Position numbers and translations under genes: made by a program
The notes under the pieces: model-generated
The model's input: the letters and a program-made list of their open reading frames with translations, nothing else
Database searches by the model: none
Told to the model about the DNA's origin: nothing
NCBI GenBank assembly: GCA_913051865.1
Contig: CAJXHE010000005.1
Location: forward strand, 1 to 44,641
DNA length: 44,641 bases
Direction: 5' to 3'
DNA from: an uncultured Flavobacteriales bacterium
GTDB lineage: Bacteria; Bacteroidota; Bacteroidia; Flavobacteriales_D; Sanyastnellaceae
In this document: positions 23,390-33,100 of the stretch, one piece after another
How the letters are laid out: each line of letters begins with the position of its first letter
How positions within the stretch are numbered: the stretch's first letter is position 1

Positions 23390-24322
23390 TTAGGCATTCA
23401 TCCCATCGAGGATGGCCTTGACTTCACGGACTGCTTTCTCGCTATCCGCAAGCATCGCTTTTTCGCCTTCGTTAAGATCTAGCTCAATCACCTTCTCTAC
23501 GCCATTTTTTCCGAGAATCACTGGGACGCCTAAATACATGTCTGAAATGCCATATTCTCCTTGCATCCAAACGCATGCTGGGAATACACGTCTTTGGTCT
23601 TTAACAATTGCCTCAACCATCTGAGCTGCTGCTGCACCTGGTGCATACCAAGCTGATGTGCCAAGAAGATTGACGATCTCACCTCCCCCTTTCTTTGTGC
23701 GATTTACAATGGCCTCTAACTTATCGTCAGCAATCATTTCAGTGACTGGAATCCCTCCAACAGTTGTGTAACGAGGAAGTGGAACCATTGTGTCACCATG
23801 ACCGCCCATAAGAACAGCTTGAATATCCTTGGGACTCACGTTGAGCTCTTCTGCAAGAAAAGAACGGTAACGTGCAGTATCTAGGATACCTGCCATTCCG
23901 ATTACTTTGGTAGAATCTATACCAGCTGTGAGATAAGCACAGTAAGTCATCACATCTAACGGATTAGATACAATCACAAGAATAGCGTCTGGGCTATGAA
24001 CCATGATCTGGGCAGTGACAGATTTCACGATCCCAGCATTTGTTGCAATTAAATCATCACGGCTCATGCCTGGCTTGCGCGGAAGCCCTGATGTAATCAC
24101 GACGACGTCAGAACCTGCGGTCTTTGTGTAATCATTAGTTGAACCCACTGTACGGGTGTCGTACAGGTTTATCGGGGAAGTTTCCCAGATATCGAGTGCC
24201 TTGCCTTCAGCAAAACCTTCTTTAATATCTAATAAGACGACTTCATTGCATACCTCACGTGTTGCGAGAACATTTGCACAAGTGGCACCTACATTTCCGG
24301 CACCTACTACAGTTACTTTCAT
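23390..24322 (-). CDS. mdh: Malate dehydrogenase (LDH-like type)
   Basis: This 310-residue cytosolic enzyme interconverts malate and oxaloacetate with NAD in the TCA cycle. It shows the Rossmann motif GAGNVGA (7-13), substrate-loop sequence GLPRKPGMSRDDL with the arginines that select dicarboxylates, VSNPLDVMTY, and the catalytic histidine in GGHGDTMVP. The length fits the LDH-like MDH group usual in Bacteroidota. The ATG at 24322 follows the exact -7 box TACTTTTG (24354-24347) by 24 bases. It is transcribed alone, with a terminator in the neighbouring gene's 3' end. Confidence 0.97.
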   Translation of the reverse strand: MKVTVVGAGNVGATCANVLATREVCNEVVLLDIKEGFAEGKALDIWETSPINLYDTRTVGSTNDYTKTAGSDVVVITSGLPRKPGMSRDDLIATNAGIVKSVTAQIMVHSPDAILVIVSNPLDVMTYCAYLTAGIDSTKVIGMAGILDTARYRSFLAEELNVSPKDIQAVLMGGHGDTMVPLPRYTTVGGIPVTEMIADDKLEAIVNRTKKGGGEIVNLLGTSAWYAPGAAAAQMVEAIVKDQRRVFPACVWMQGEYGISDMYLGVPVILGKNGVEKVIELDLNEGEKAMLADSEKAVREVKAILDGMNA

Positions 24323-24346
24323 AAGGAGTTATTTTAGTTGGGAGTG

Positions 24347-24354
24347 CAAAAGTA
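24347..24354 (-). promoter_or_regulatory. -7 box of mdh
   Basis: The minus strand reads TACTTTTG, matching TAnnTTTG, 24 bases before the ATG. No TTG is found at the expected distance. Confidence 0.4.
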
Positions 24355-24416
24355 CAGCGGGATGGACAATGGAAAAAAGAAAAGAGTCCCTACTTTCGTT
24401 GTACTTATAAAGAGAC

Positions 24417-25487
24417 ATGAAACTTAAAATATTTATTATCGTACTTTCACTCGCCTTTGTTTGTAAAAGCGCGCTGACTCAATCTCTTCCGACAGCAGTT
24501 GAGTCAAAACCCAATGGTGATGCTGGAATAGATTACAACCTCTCCGACAATGCTGGTAAAAAGCACGGGGTTTGGATAAGAGTTTACCCCGATGGATCTC
24601 TGTATTATGTGGGCGCGTTCAACAGTGGCCAGCCCGAAGGTCAGTTTCTATATTTCTTCGAGACTGGAGAACTTATGTCAAAAATCGAACACCCATCCGC
24701 CTCAAATTTGGCCACCAAGATCTCAGCGATTCACTATCGCACAAATTCATCTGTTCAATCTTCGGGATTCTATATCTCTGTCGATGACCAAGAAACACCT
24801 ATGAAAGATGGCAGTTGGGGGTTTTATGATGAAGGATCCAAGCAGATCAAACAAGAAAGCTACTCCGCAGGCAAACTAAATGGCACCTATTGGATAAAAA
24901 CAAAAAAGGGGAGTTTGGTCGAAGAAGGTGGTTATGTAAATGGGAAACTCGATGGATTAAAAACAACGTATTACGATACTGGCACAGTTCGCCAAAGAAT
25001 CAATTACGTTGCGGACGAGCTAGAAGGCGATTTTAAAGTATTTTATATCAGCGGAATACCAAAAATTGAAGGGAACTATACTGACGGAAAAGAGAATTTG
25101 ATTTGGAAAACATATCAAGAAGACGGTGTGTTAGAACAAATAACACATTACTCATACGGAAACAGAGTGAAAGAAATCAAGGTTAATGGATCTTTTGAAG
25201 AGGCTTTCGCAGACGGTCGTTCAAAAGAAGAATACACCTATAGAAACAAACTGAAGGATGGCCCTTTTAGGATTTGGTATGACCTTGGAGGATATGTGAT
25301 TGAGGACTTTACTGATGATCAAACCGGAGAAATACTTCAACGTCAAGTACTCTTAGGGACGCAAGTCGCAAGCGAGGGAGAATACGTCGAGGGGAAATTA
25401 AATGGCCCCGTATACTATTATAGTGAAAAAGGAAAGATTACGAAAACAGAACATTATCGCGCAGGCGAACTTCTGAATAAAGACTAA
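24417..25487 (+). CDS. Secreted MORN/YwqK-like repeat protein
   Basis: This 356-residue protein has a signal peptide (about 1-21, ending SALTQ). Repeats of the pattern G-x-Y-x2-G-(K)-x-(D/N)-G-x-(W/F)-x-x-Y-x2-G follow, for example HGVWIRVYPDGSLYYVGAF, KLNGTYWIKTKKGSLVEEGGY, KLDGLKTTYYDTG and KLNGPVYYYSEKG. These are MORN-2/YwqK-type repeats. Automated pipelines call such proteins toxin-antitoxin YwqK family antitoxins, but no toxin lies beside it and the signal peptide argues for an exported structural protein. Its function is unknown. The last 4 bases overlap the 3' end of rarA on the opposite strand. Confidence 0.8.
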   Translation: MKLKIFIIVLSLAFVCKSALTQSLPTAVESKPNGDAGIDYNLSDNAGKKHGVWIRVYPDGSLYYVGAFNSGQPEGQFLYFFETGELMSKIEHPSASNLATKISAIHYRTNSSVQSSGFYISVDDQETPMKDGSWGFYDEGSKQIKQESYSAGKLNGTYWIKTKKGSLVEEGGYVNGKLDGLKTTYYDTGTVRQRINYVADELEGDFKVFYISGIPKIEGNYTDGKENLIWKTYQEDGVLEQITHYSYGNRVKEIKVNGSFEEAFADGRSKEEYTYRNKLKDGPFRIWYDLGGYVIEDFTDDQTGEILQRQVLLGTQVASEGEYVEGKLNGPVYYYSEKGKITKTEHYRAGELLNKD

Positions 25488-26776
25488 TACCCATACTTGT
25501 TCTTCCAGAGTGACTGCAAGTATACTCTCATTGACTTTTCTCTCGGATTGACCCCTGGATTATACAACTGTTTGCCCTCCAATCCAACAGGCATACACTC
25601 TTGCTCACTAAATCCTTCAGGAGCATCATGGTCGTATGCATAGTCCTTGCCATAACCCAGCTCCGACATGAGCGCGGTAGGCGCATTTCTAAGATGAAGA
25701 GGCACGGGTATGTCACCTGTTTCTTGCACCAACTGTTGCGCATTTTTTATCGCCATGTATGACGCATTGCTTTTGGGACTCGAAGCGAGATAAACGACAC
25801 ACTGAGACAGTAAAATACGTGACTCCGGCATACCAATTCGCTCTACGGCTTGAAAAGTAGAAGTCGCCAATACAAGGGCAGTAGGATTTGCATTCCCTAT
25901 GTCCTCCGAAGCGCTAATGAGGAGTCTGCGCGCAATGAACTTGGCATCTTCACCCCCTTCAATCATCCTTGCGAGATAATAAACTGCTGCATTGGGGTCA
26001 CTCGCACGTATACTTTTTATAAAGGCACTTATGATATCGTAATGCGACTCGCCTGCTTTGTCATATCCAGCAGCTGTAGACCCTATAAGATCTTTCACAA
26101 TTTCATTTGTGACTTGAACCGTGCCAGAAGGAATACTTTGAACAACCATTTCAAGAACATTTAACAATCTTCGCGCATCTCCCCCACTTGCTCGCATCAA
26201 TGCTTCTTTCTCGACAATCACAATGTCTCGAGAACTTAAAAGAACATCTTCTTCGAGCGCTTGCTTAATTAAGGACTCCAGTTCTTCTAAACTCAAGTGC
26301 TCAAGAATATAAATCTGACACCGAGAACGCAAAGCAGGAATGACCTCAAAAGATGGGTTTTCAGTTGTGGCACCAATTAAAGTAACCCACCCTTGTTCTA
26401 CAGCACCTAACAAACTATCCTGCTGTGATTTCGAGAACCGATGGATTTCATCAATAAAGAGTATGGATTTTCCCGCGAACATTCCACCACTTTTTGCACG
26501 AGCAATGACTTCTCTCACCTCCTTAACACCACTATTTATGGCCGAAAGCTGATGGAAAGGTAATCCTACTTTATCCGCTAAAATCCGAGCCAGAGTGGTC
26601 TTTCCTACCCCTGGAGGTCCCCAAAGAATCATCGAGGGCAAAGTGCCTACATCCGCAGCATTTCTCAATACAGCGCCTGGGCCCACAAGATGTGTTTGGC
26701 CCAAATAATGAGCCAAAGTTTTAGGGCGCATACGCTCTGCAAGAGGCATCACATCAGAATTAACAATATCATTCAC
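25484..26776 (-). CDS. rarA: Replication-associated recombination protein A (AAA ATPase)
   Basis: This 430-residue clamp-loader-like ATPase (RarA/MgsA, relative of eukaryotic WRNIP1) acts at stalled replication forks. Walker A GPPGVGKT (53-60), Walker B ILFIDEIHRFSKSQQD (Asp108, Glu109), sensor sequence GATTENPSFEV and the arginine finger region ALRSRCQIY are present. The C-terminal tetramerisation part includes SESHYDIISAFIKSIRASDPNAAVYYLARM-like sequence. The start is a GTG at 26776 that overlaps the stop of the upstream acyltransferase gene (GTGA). The stop overlaps that of the convergent YwqK-like gene by 4 bases. Confidence 0.95.
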   Translation of the reverse strand: MNDIVNSDVMPLAERMRPKTLAHYLGQTHLVGPGAVLRNAADVGTLPSMILWGPPGVGKTTLARILADKVGLPFHQLSAINSGVKEVREVIARAKSGGMFAGKSILFIDEIHRFSKSQQDSLLGAVEQGWVTLIGATTENPSFEVIPALRSRCQIYILEHLSLEELESLIKQALEEDVLLSSRDIVIVEKEALMRASGGDARRLLNVLEMVVQSIPSGTVQVTNEIVKDLIGSTAAGYDKAGESHYDIISAFIKSIRASDPNAAVYYLARMIEGGEDAKFIARRLLISASEDIGNANPTALVLATSTFQAVERIGMPESRILLSQCVVYLASSPKSNASYMAIKNAQQLVQETGDIPVPLHLRNAPTALMSELGYGKDYAYDHDAPEGFSEQECMPVGLEGKQLYNPGVNPREKSMRVYLQSLWKNKYGY

Positions 26777-27705
26777 GATTCTAAGGTACGCTCAAACATT
26801 CTCTTGTGAAGTTTCATTCCCTCCGGTATCTGATGTTTCCATCTTTTGTGAGACCAAAGCCAATCACATGGCGCGTTAAAAATCTCCTCCTCCAATTCTC
26901 CAAGACATCTGTCCATCACATGTCCTTTCTTTAATGCTTTCACATTTTCCTCCACCAAACGAAAATCAACTACGTAACGTCCTCTACCAACTCTGCGCAC
27001 AGCGCCATAGACAACAGCTGCATCGTATGTATGCGCCCAATGTTCTGCCCCGAAATACACAGGGGTTTCTACACCAAGAAAAGTGGTCCACCACGCTTTC
27101 TTTGGGTCTTGAGGACTTTGATCAAAACCGAAACCAACAGCCACAGGCGCTCCTCCTTCTTTGACATGCTTGTTCATCCACGACTTACATTCTTTCATTT
27201 CAATCATCTCTAGGCCCATTCTTTGTCGAGATTTCCGCATCGCGTCATCCATGATGGGATCACTTAACTTCTTGTATAACGCCATTGTTTTATGCGCTAT
27301 AGCTCCCGGTAGTGTCATCGCATACATTTCCCAATTTGCCATATGGGCGCCCACCAGAATGACGTGTCTTCCTTCATTATTAAGACGATTCATAAGATTC
27401 ACGCCCGCCTCGGAATATTCTACCCTTGAAATGACAGAATGATTTTTTGCACAAAAAAGCTTCATTGATTCTACAGTGATGTCACAGAAGTTATTGTAAA
27501 ATCCTTTGGAAAGCGTTTGCGTTTTTTCCTTGCCAAACACTTTTTCTAAGTTCCCAAGGACGACCCCCTTTCGATATCCACCTATAACTGCCATAAAACC
27601 AGCAATGACAGAAGCCTCAAAGTGCAACATCCACCATGGCTGCATTCCAAACATCTGCATCAATCGCAATAATATTATTGATTTGATTTTATTCATTTCA
27701 ATCAT
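26773..27705 (-). CDS. Lipid A biosynthesis (lauroyl) acyltransferase-like protein
   Basis: This protein of about 310 residues belongs to the LpxL/HtrB family, which adds secondary acyl chains to lipid A at the inner membrane. The catalytic HX4E motif appears as HMANWE, and a hydrophobic N-terminal segment anchors it. GFGFDQSP and KKAWWTTFLGVETPVYFGAE match the substrate-binding region. The frame is open to 27741, but the ATG at 27705, which overlaps the upstream stop, or the ATG at 27696 are more natural starts. I list the former. It is followed by rarA with a 4-base overlap, so three minus-strand genes form an operon with the MBL gene. Which acyl chain it transfers is unknown. Confidence 0.85.
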   Translation of the reverse strand: MIEMNKIKSIILLRLMQMFGMQPWWMLHFEASVIAGFMAVIGGYRKGVVLGNLEKVFGKEKTQTLSKGFYNNFCDITVESMKLFCAKNHSVISRVEYSEAGVNLMNRLNNEGRHVILVGAHMANWEMYAMTLPGAIAHKTMALYKKLSDPIMDDAMRKSRQRMGLEMIEMKECKSWMNKHVKEGGAPVAVGFGFDQSPQDPKKAWWTTFLGVETPVYFGAEHWAHTYDAAVVYGAVRRVGRGRYVVDFRLVEENVKALKKGHVMDRCLGELEEEIFNAPCDWLWSHKRWKHQIPEGMKLHKRMFERTLES

Positions 27706-28474
27706 TTTGAATGACACACCCATCCCATCCAACATAAACACCCTGGGGCAATTGTGCTTGAAAATCTTTATGTTTGCCGATGAGATGACTCAAGTGAGTT
27801 AAATAAGTTGATTCAGCCCCCACTCTTTCAATCACATCTAAAACTTGATCTAGTGAAAAATGACTCGGGTGATGCGTTTTCCTTAAAGCACTTATGACCA
27901 AAACTTTTACGCCTTTAAGTTTTGCATATGTTTCGTCAGGAATGAAGTTAACATCAGTGATATATGCAAAATCGCCTATTCGAAAACCGTACACTTCCAT
28001 AGCGGCATGCATGACTGGCAAAACCGTCCAATTTATTCCTTGTATCTCAAAACCATTAATCAACTCATGGTCACCTAATTTATGAATATCTACCTGAGGC
28101 AATCCCCCATGTGTATTTTGTCCGAATGCATAAAAGAAATCACGACGGAGCGCCTTTTCAACTGCTTCGTTTGCCCAAATCGGCATTGCTTTTGAATGCT
28201 TCTGATTAAACGCCCTCACGTCATCCATACCAGCCACATGATCCTTATGTTCATGCGTATACACGATTGCATCCAAATGATTAACCTCATTTTTAAGCAT
28301 CTGCATTCTAAAATCCGGTCCAGTATCAACAACCACAGACACGTCATTTACTTGTACTAAAATTGACGCCCTTAACCTTTTGTCTTTGGGGTCCCGAGAT
28401 TGACAAACATCACATTTACAAGCTATTACCGGTACACCCTGAGATGTGCCAGTTCCTAACAGGGTAACTTTCAT
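27698..28474 (-). CDS. PhnP-like MBL-fold phosphodiesterase family protein
   Basis: This 258-residue hydrolase of the metallo-beta-lactamase fold has THEHKDHVAGMDD with all metal ligands and the Cys cluster CKCDVCQS that forms a structural zinc site in PhnP. It begins MKVTLLGTGTSQGVPVIACKC, the usual start of this family in Bacteroidota, which fits the ATG at 28474. An in-frame GTG at 28513 lies exactly 4 bases after the exact box TATCTTTG (28525-28518) and would add 13 residues. If the leaderless rule seen at other genes holds, that may be the true start. No phosphonate genes are nearby, so the PhnP activity (cyclic phosphate hydrolysis) is not implied. Confidence 0.88.
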   Translation of the reverse strand: MKVTLLGTGTSQGVPVIACKCDVCQSRDPKDKRLRASILVQVNDVSVVVDTGPDFRMQMLKNEVNHLDAIVYTHEHKDHVAGMDDVRAFNQKHSKAMPIWANEAVEKALRRDFFYAFGQNTHGGLPQVDIHKLGDHELINGFEIQGINWTVLPVMHAAMEVYGFRIGDFAYITDVNFIPDETYAKLKGVKVLVISALRKTHHPSHFSLDQVLDVIERVGAESTYLTHLSHLIGKHKDFQAQLPQGVYVGWDGCVIQND

Positions 28475-28517
28475 AGTTTTAACACCTAAATCATGTTGAA
28501 TTATGTGATTCACCCTG

Positions 28518-28536
28518 CAAAGATACCCTACCTTTA
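28518..28536. promoter_or_regulatory. Back-to-back divergent -7 boxes for the PhnP-like and the 495-residue genes
   Basis: TATCTTTG on the minus strand (28525-28518) and TACCTTTA on the plus strand (28529-28536) are 3 bases apart and face outward. The second lies 5 bases before the GTG at 28542. The same layout occurs at 8862-8878. Confidence 0.5.
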
Positions 28537-28541
28537 CAATA

Positions 28542-30029
28542 GTGGACTTAGAACGCGTCATATTATCTGCAAAGCAAAAGGCACTTCGTATTAATCTGAA
28601 TCAAGATATATACGGGACTTTTGCCGAAGTAGGCGCTGGGCAAGAAGTTGTAAGACATTTTTTCAGAGCAGGTGGAGCTTCTGGAACAATCGCGAAAGCC
28701 ATCAGTGCATACGACAAAGATTTCTCAGACGCGATCTATGGGAAAGAGAAGAAGGACAGGTATGTCTGCAAACAGAGACTTGAGAAAATGCTCAAGCATG
28801 AGTACCAGCTCATTGAAGAACGCATTAATAGAGACAACCATCCTTCCAAAAAATTCTTTGCATTTGCAAATACAGTTGCAACAATCAATTTTCACAAATC
28901 AAGTCAGGGCCACGGATGGTTTGGCCTCAAATTCCAGACAGAACCCGGAAAGGAATCATCAGAGGTGATTCTACATGCGAGATTTCATGAAACGGATGCT
29001 TTACAACAACAGATTTCAACTGGTATTCTTGGCACAAACCTAATTTATGGTTGTTATTTCTTTTATAAGAATCCTAAGGAATTACTGAAGTCATTGTATG
29101 ACAACGTAGACAGAAGTCAGATAGAGATTGATATGATTCATATGAATGGTCCCGATTTCGCCACCGTTGACAATCGACTACTTTCCTTACAACTGGTTAA
29201 AAACGGCATGACAGATGCTGTCATTTTCTCACCTGACGGACGTAATCTACAAGCTGCAGATATTCTTTATAAAAAGAACATCCTCGCAATCAGAGGCAGT
29301 TTCCGTCCAGTGACGAAAGTGAATATTGATATGATTGCGAAAGGCCTCAAGAAATTCAAAGAGGAACCTAAGGTCGATCCTGAAAACATTCAGGTTTTAT
29401 TCGAAATAACGCTTAACAATCTAAAAGCACAAGGAGATATAGACGAACAAGATTTCTTAGATAGAGCAGACATCCTGTGTTCAATAGGACAGACTGTTCT
29501 TATTTCAAATTACAAGAAATACTATAAGCTAGTTGAATTCTTTTCTCGTCATACGAAAAAACGAATGGGCGTCATTATGGGAGCTTCAACACTCGTAGAA
29601 ATTTTTGACGAAAAGTACTATCGGAATCTAAACGGAGGGATTTTAGAAGCATTTGGCATCCTCTTTTCACGTGACTTAAAAATCCTTCTATATCCATGGA
29701 AAGATAAGAAAACAGGAGACCTTTGGAACTCACACACGACACCTATTCACCCACGATTGAAGGCCTTATACAACTATCTAACTTTCAATAGGAAAATCAT
29801 AGATATTGAAGATTACGATGAAGAGGTGCTATCCATCTTCTCTACAGAAGCCTTCAAGATGATCAAGAATGGCGACAATAATTGGGAGCGTATGGTGCCC
29901 ACATTTGTAGACCAAATCATTAAAGAAAAATGTCTTTTCGGGTATTGTGGTGTAAGACCAAATACAAGTGATTCTGAAGACCCTGCTAAAGCAGCTGCAA
30001 AGGCAATCGAACAAGGAAACAACGGATAA
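28542..30029 (+). CDS. Conserved uncharacterised 495-residue protein
   Basis: I recall this as a large protein conserved in Bacteroidota and some other phyla with no experimentally known role, often carrying unreliable automatic names. Its most characteristic part is near the N-terminus (about 22-65): DIYGTFAEVGAGQEVVRHFFRAGGASGTIAKAISAYDKDFSDAIYG. No signal peptide or membrane helix is seen, so it should be cytosolic. A later part (about 330-400) contains MGVIMGASTLVEIFDEKYYRNLNGGILEAFGILFSRDLKILLYPW. The start is a GTG at 28542, 5 bases after a -7-like box, consistent with a leaderless mRNA. It is divergent from the PhnP-like hydrolase. I give no function. Confidence 0.75.
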   Translation: MDLERVILSAKQKALRINLNQDIYGTFAEVGAGQEVVRHFFRAGGASGTIAKAISAYDKDFSDAIYGKEKKDRYVCKQRLEKMLKHEYQLIEERINRDNHPSKKFFAFANTVATINFHKSSQGHGWFGLKFQTEPGKESSEVILHARFHETDALQQQISTGILGTNLIYGCYFFYKNPKELLKSLYDNVDRSQIEIDMIHMNGPDFATVDNRLLSLQLVKNGMTDAVIFSPDGRNLQAADILYKKNILAIRGSFRPVTKVNIDMIAKGLKKFKEEPKVDPENIQVLFEITLNNLKAQGDIDEQDFLDRADILCSIGQTVLISNYKKYYKLVEFFSRHTKKRMGVIMGASTLVEIFDEKYYRNLNGGILEAFGILFSRDLKILLYPWKDKKTGDLWNSHTTPIHPRLKALYNYLTFNRKIIDIEDYDEEVLSIFSTEAFKMIKNGDNNWERMVPTFVDQIIKEKCLFGYCGVRPNTSDSEDPAKAAAKAIEQGNNG

Positions 30030-30074
30030 ACCGTATCTCTCGTAAACCAAATATGTGAATCTGTTACAAGACAC

Positions 30075-30106
30075 AAAAAAGGCCTCCCAAATGGGAGGCC
30101 TTTTTT
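30075..30106. terminator. Bidirectional terminator between the 495-residue gene and rpoC
   Basis: AAAAAAGGCCTCCC (30075-30088) pairs perfectly with GGGAGGCCTTTTTT (30093-30106). The flanking A-run and T-run let it serve both strands. It ends the rpoBC operon on the minus strand, 22 bases after the rpoC stop. Confidence 0.9.
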
Positions 30107-30127
30107 ATTCATATGACAGGGAATCTT

Positions 30128-33100
30128 CTACGCGTCAGCAATCGCCTTCGTAGATTCTTCAACAACATCATCATTTTCAATCCCTTTTAAAGCTGCATCA
30201 AATTCATCTTGAGATCCAACTTTTAATTTTTGGAAATCTCTAGAACCAGTACCTGCAGGAATAAGGTGACCTACAATTACATTCTCCTTAAGACCTAATA
30301 AGTGGTCTTGCTTTCCGCTAACAGCTGCTTCATTCAAGACTTTCGTTGTCTCTTGGAAAGATGCCGCAGATATAAAGGATTTTGTCTGCAATGATGCACG
30401 TGTGATTCCTTGTAAAAGTGGACGAGAAGTCGCTGGGATAGCATCTCTCGCTTCAACTAGTGCAAGGTCTCTTCGCCTTAAAGATCCGTTCTCATCACGA
30501 AGACGACGCGCAGTAATCATTTGGCCTTCAGAAAGCTCTTCACTGTCACCTGCATTAGAAATCACGACCATACCGAATATTCTGTTGTTCTCAACCAAGA
30601 AATCAGCTTTTTCAGCGTTCTGCTTTTCTAAGAACTTCGTATCACCAGAATCTTCAATCACGACCTTCTTCATCATTTGACGAACAATCACCTCAAAGTG
30701 TTTGTCATTAATCTTCACACCCTGAAGACGGTAAACATCTTGAATCTCGTTCACAATGTATTCTTGAACAGCAGTAGGGCCTTTGATGTTAAGGATATCC
30801 TTCGGTGTAATCGCACCGTCAGAAAGAGGCATACCAGCTCTAACAAAATCGTTGTCTTGAACTAAAATGTGCTTAGACAGAGGGACCATGTACTTGTACT
30901 TATCTCCAACACGAGACTCAACAATTACCTCGCGATTACCTCTCTTAATCTTACCATAAGAAACAATTCCATCCACCTCAGAAACAACAGCAGGGTTAGA
31001 TGGGTTACGTGCTTCAAATAGCTCAGTGACTCTTGGAAGACCTCCAGTAATATCACCAGACTTACCAGCAACACGTGGAATCTTACACAGAATCTGACCA
31101 AGTGTTGAACTACTGCCATTCTTCACCATAATGTGGGCACCCACGGGCAAAGAATAAGTACGTAAAGCTTCGCCTTTCTTGTCTACAATTAAAATTGCAG
31201 GGTTCTTCTTTTTGTCTTTTGTTTCAGTAATAACAACCTCACGGAAGCCAGTTTGCTCGTCAAGTTCCTCACGGTAGGTTAAACCTTCCTCAATATTTTC
31301 AAACTTGACAGTACCCAACGCTTCACAGACAATTGCACTGTTGTATGGGTCCCACTTACATACAGAGTCGTTCTTCTTTATTTTATCTCCTGACTTTACA
31401 AAAAGCAAAGATCCATATGGTAAAATAGTTGTAGAAAAAGCAACGCCTGTTTTCGGGTCAACAACTTTGAATTCACTCGAACGAGATACAATGACAGTTT
31501 CCTTTTCGCCGTTCTCATTTTTACGATCGACAGTACGTAAATCTTCAATCTCAGCGACACCATCAAACTTCGTGCGCAACTCACTCTCATCAGAGATTTT
31601 TGACGCTGTACCACCTACGTGGAACGTTCGAAGTGTCAGCTGTGTACCTGGCTCACCGATAGACTGAGCTGCAATAACACCCACTGCAACGCCTTTCTGA
31701 ACCATTCTGGCATCAGATAGATTTCGGCCGTAACATTTGGCGCAAATACCTCTCACAGACTCACAAGTAAGTACAGAACGGACTTCAACTTCATCAACAC
31801 CAGCAGCTTCAATCGTTCGAGATATTTCCGGAGTGATTTCCTCTCCTTCCTTTGCAAGAACTTCACCTGTTTCAGGATGATAAACATCAATCGCGGGAAC
31901 ACGCCCATCTATTCTGTCAGAAATACCCTCAACAATTTCATCGTTTTTACGAAGTGGACTCACCATGACGCCGCGTAACGTACCGCAATCCTCTTCTGTA
32001 ACAATGACATCTTGAGCCACATCTACGAGTCGACGTGTCAAGTAACCAGCATCCGCTGTTTTCAAAGCTGTATCAGCGAGACCTTTACGCGCACCGTGAG
32101 TAGAAATAAAGTACTCTAGGATCGAAAGACCTTCTTTAAAGTTAGAGAGAATTGGATTCTCAATAATATCTTGACCACCGGAGGTAGAAGATTTCTGTGG
32201 TTTCGCCATAAGACCACGCATACCAGATAGCTGTCTAATTTGCTCTTTAGATCCACGTGCACCAGAGTGCATCATCATGTAAATAGAATTAAACCCTTGC
32301 TTGTCTGTCTCAAGCCTATCCATAAGGATATTTGTGAGACGAGAATTTGTGTGTGTCCAAATATCAATGATCTGGTTGTAACGCTCGTTGTTAGTGATGA
32401 GACCCATATTGTAGTTCTCCATAACTTCAGCAACTTCAGACGTCGCTTTAGTGACAAGCTTTTCTTTCTCCGGCGGGATAATTACATCATTCAAGTTGAA
32501 TGAGAGGCCACCTTTAAAAGCCATGTAGAAACCGAGATGTTTAATGTCATCTAGAAACTCAGCTGTTCTTGCAACACCTACTGTTTCCAAAACCTTCGCA
32601 ATAATATCACGAAGTGATTTCTTTGTAAGAAGCTCATTGATATAACCTGCTTCTAATGGAACATGCTCATTAAATAGAACACGACCACAGGTTGTTTCGA
32701 TGATTGAAGATTCACCGTTTATATCAATAAAACGCATTTTAATAGCTGCGTGTAGATCAAGCTTGCCTTCTTGGTGCATAATACTCACCTCCTGAGGAGA
32801 GTAACACACAGTACCTTCACCTTTAACAGGCCATTCTGTTGTGCTCTTACGTTCTTTTGTAATGTAGTATAAACCCAAGACCATATCCTGAGAAGGAACC
32901 GTTATCGGGGCACCATTGGCAGGGTTTAAAATGTTATGGGACGCAAGCATTAACAACTGTGCTTCTAAAACTGCAGCATGACCTAGTGGTAAGTGTACCG
33001 CCATTTGGTCACCGTCAAAGTCAGCGTTAAACGCTGTACAAGCAAGTGGATGAAGTTGTAGCGCCTTACCCTCAATCAATTTAGGTTGGAATGCCTGAAT

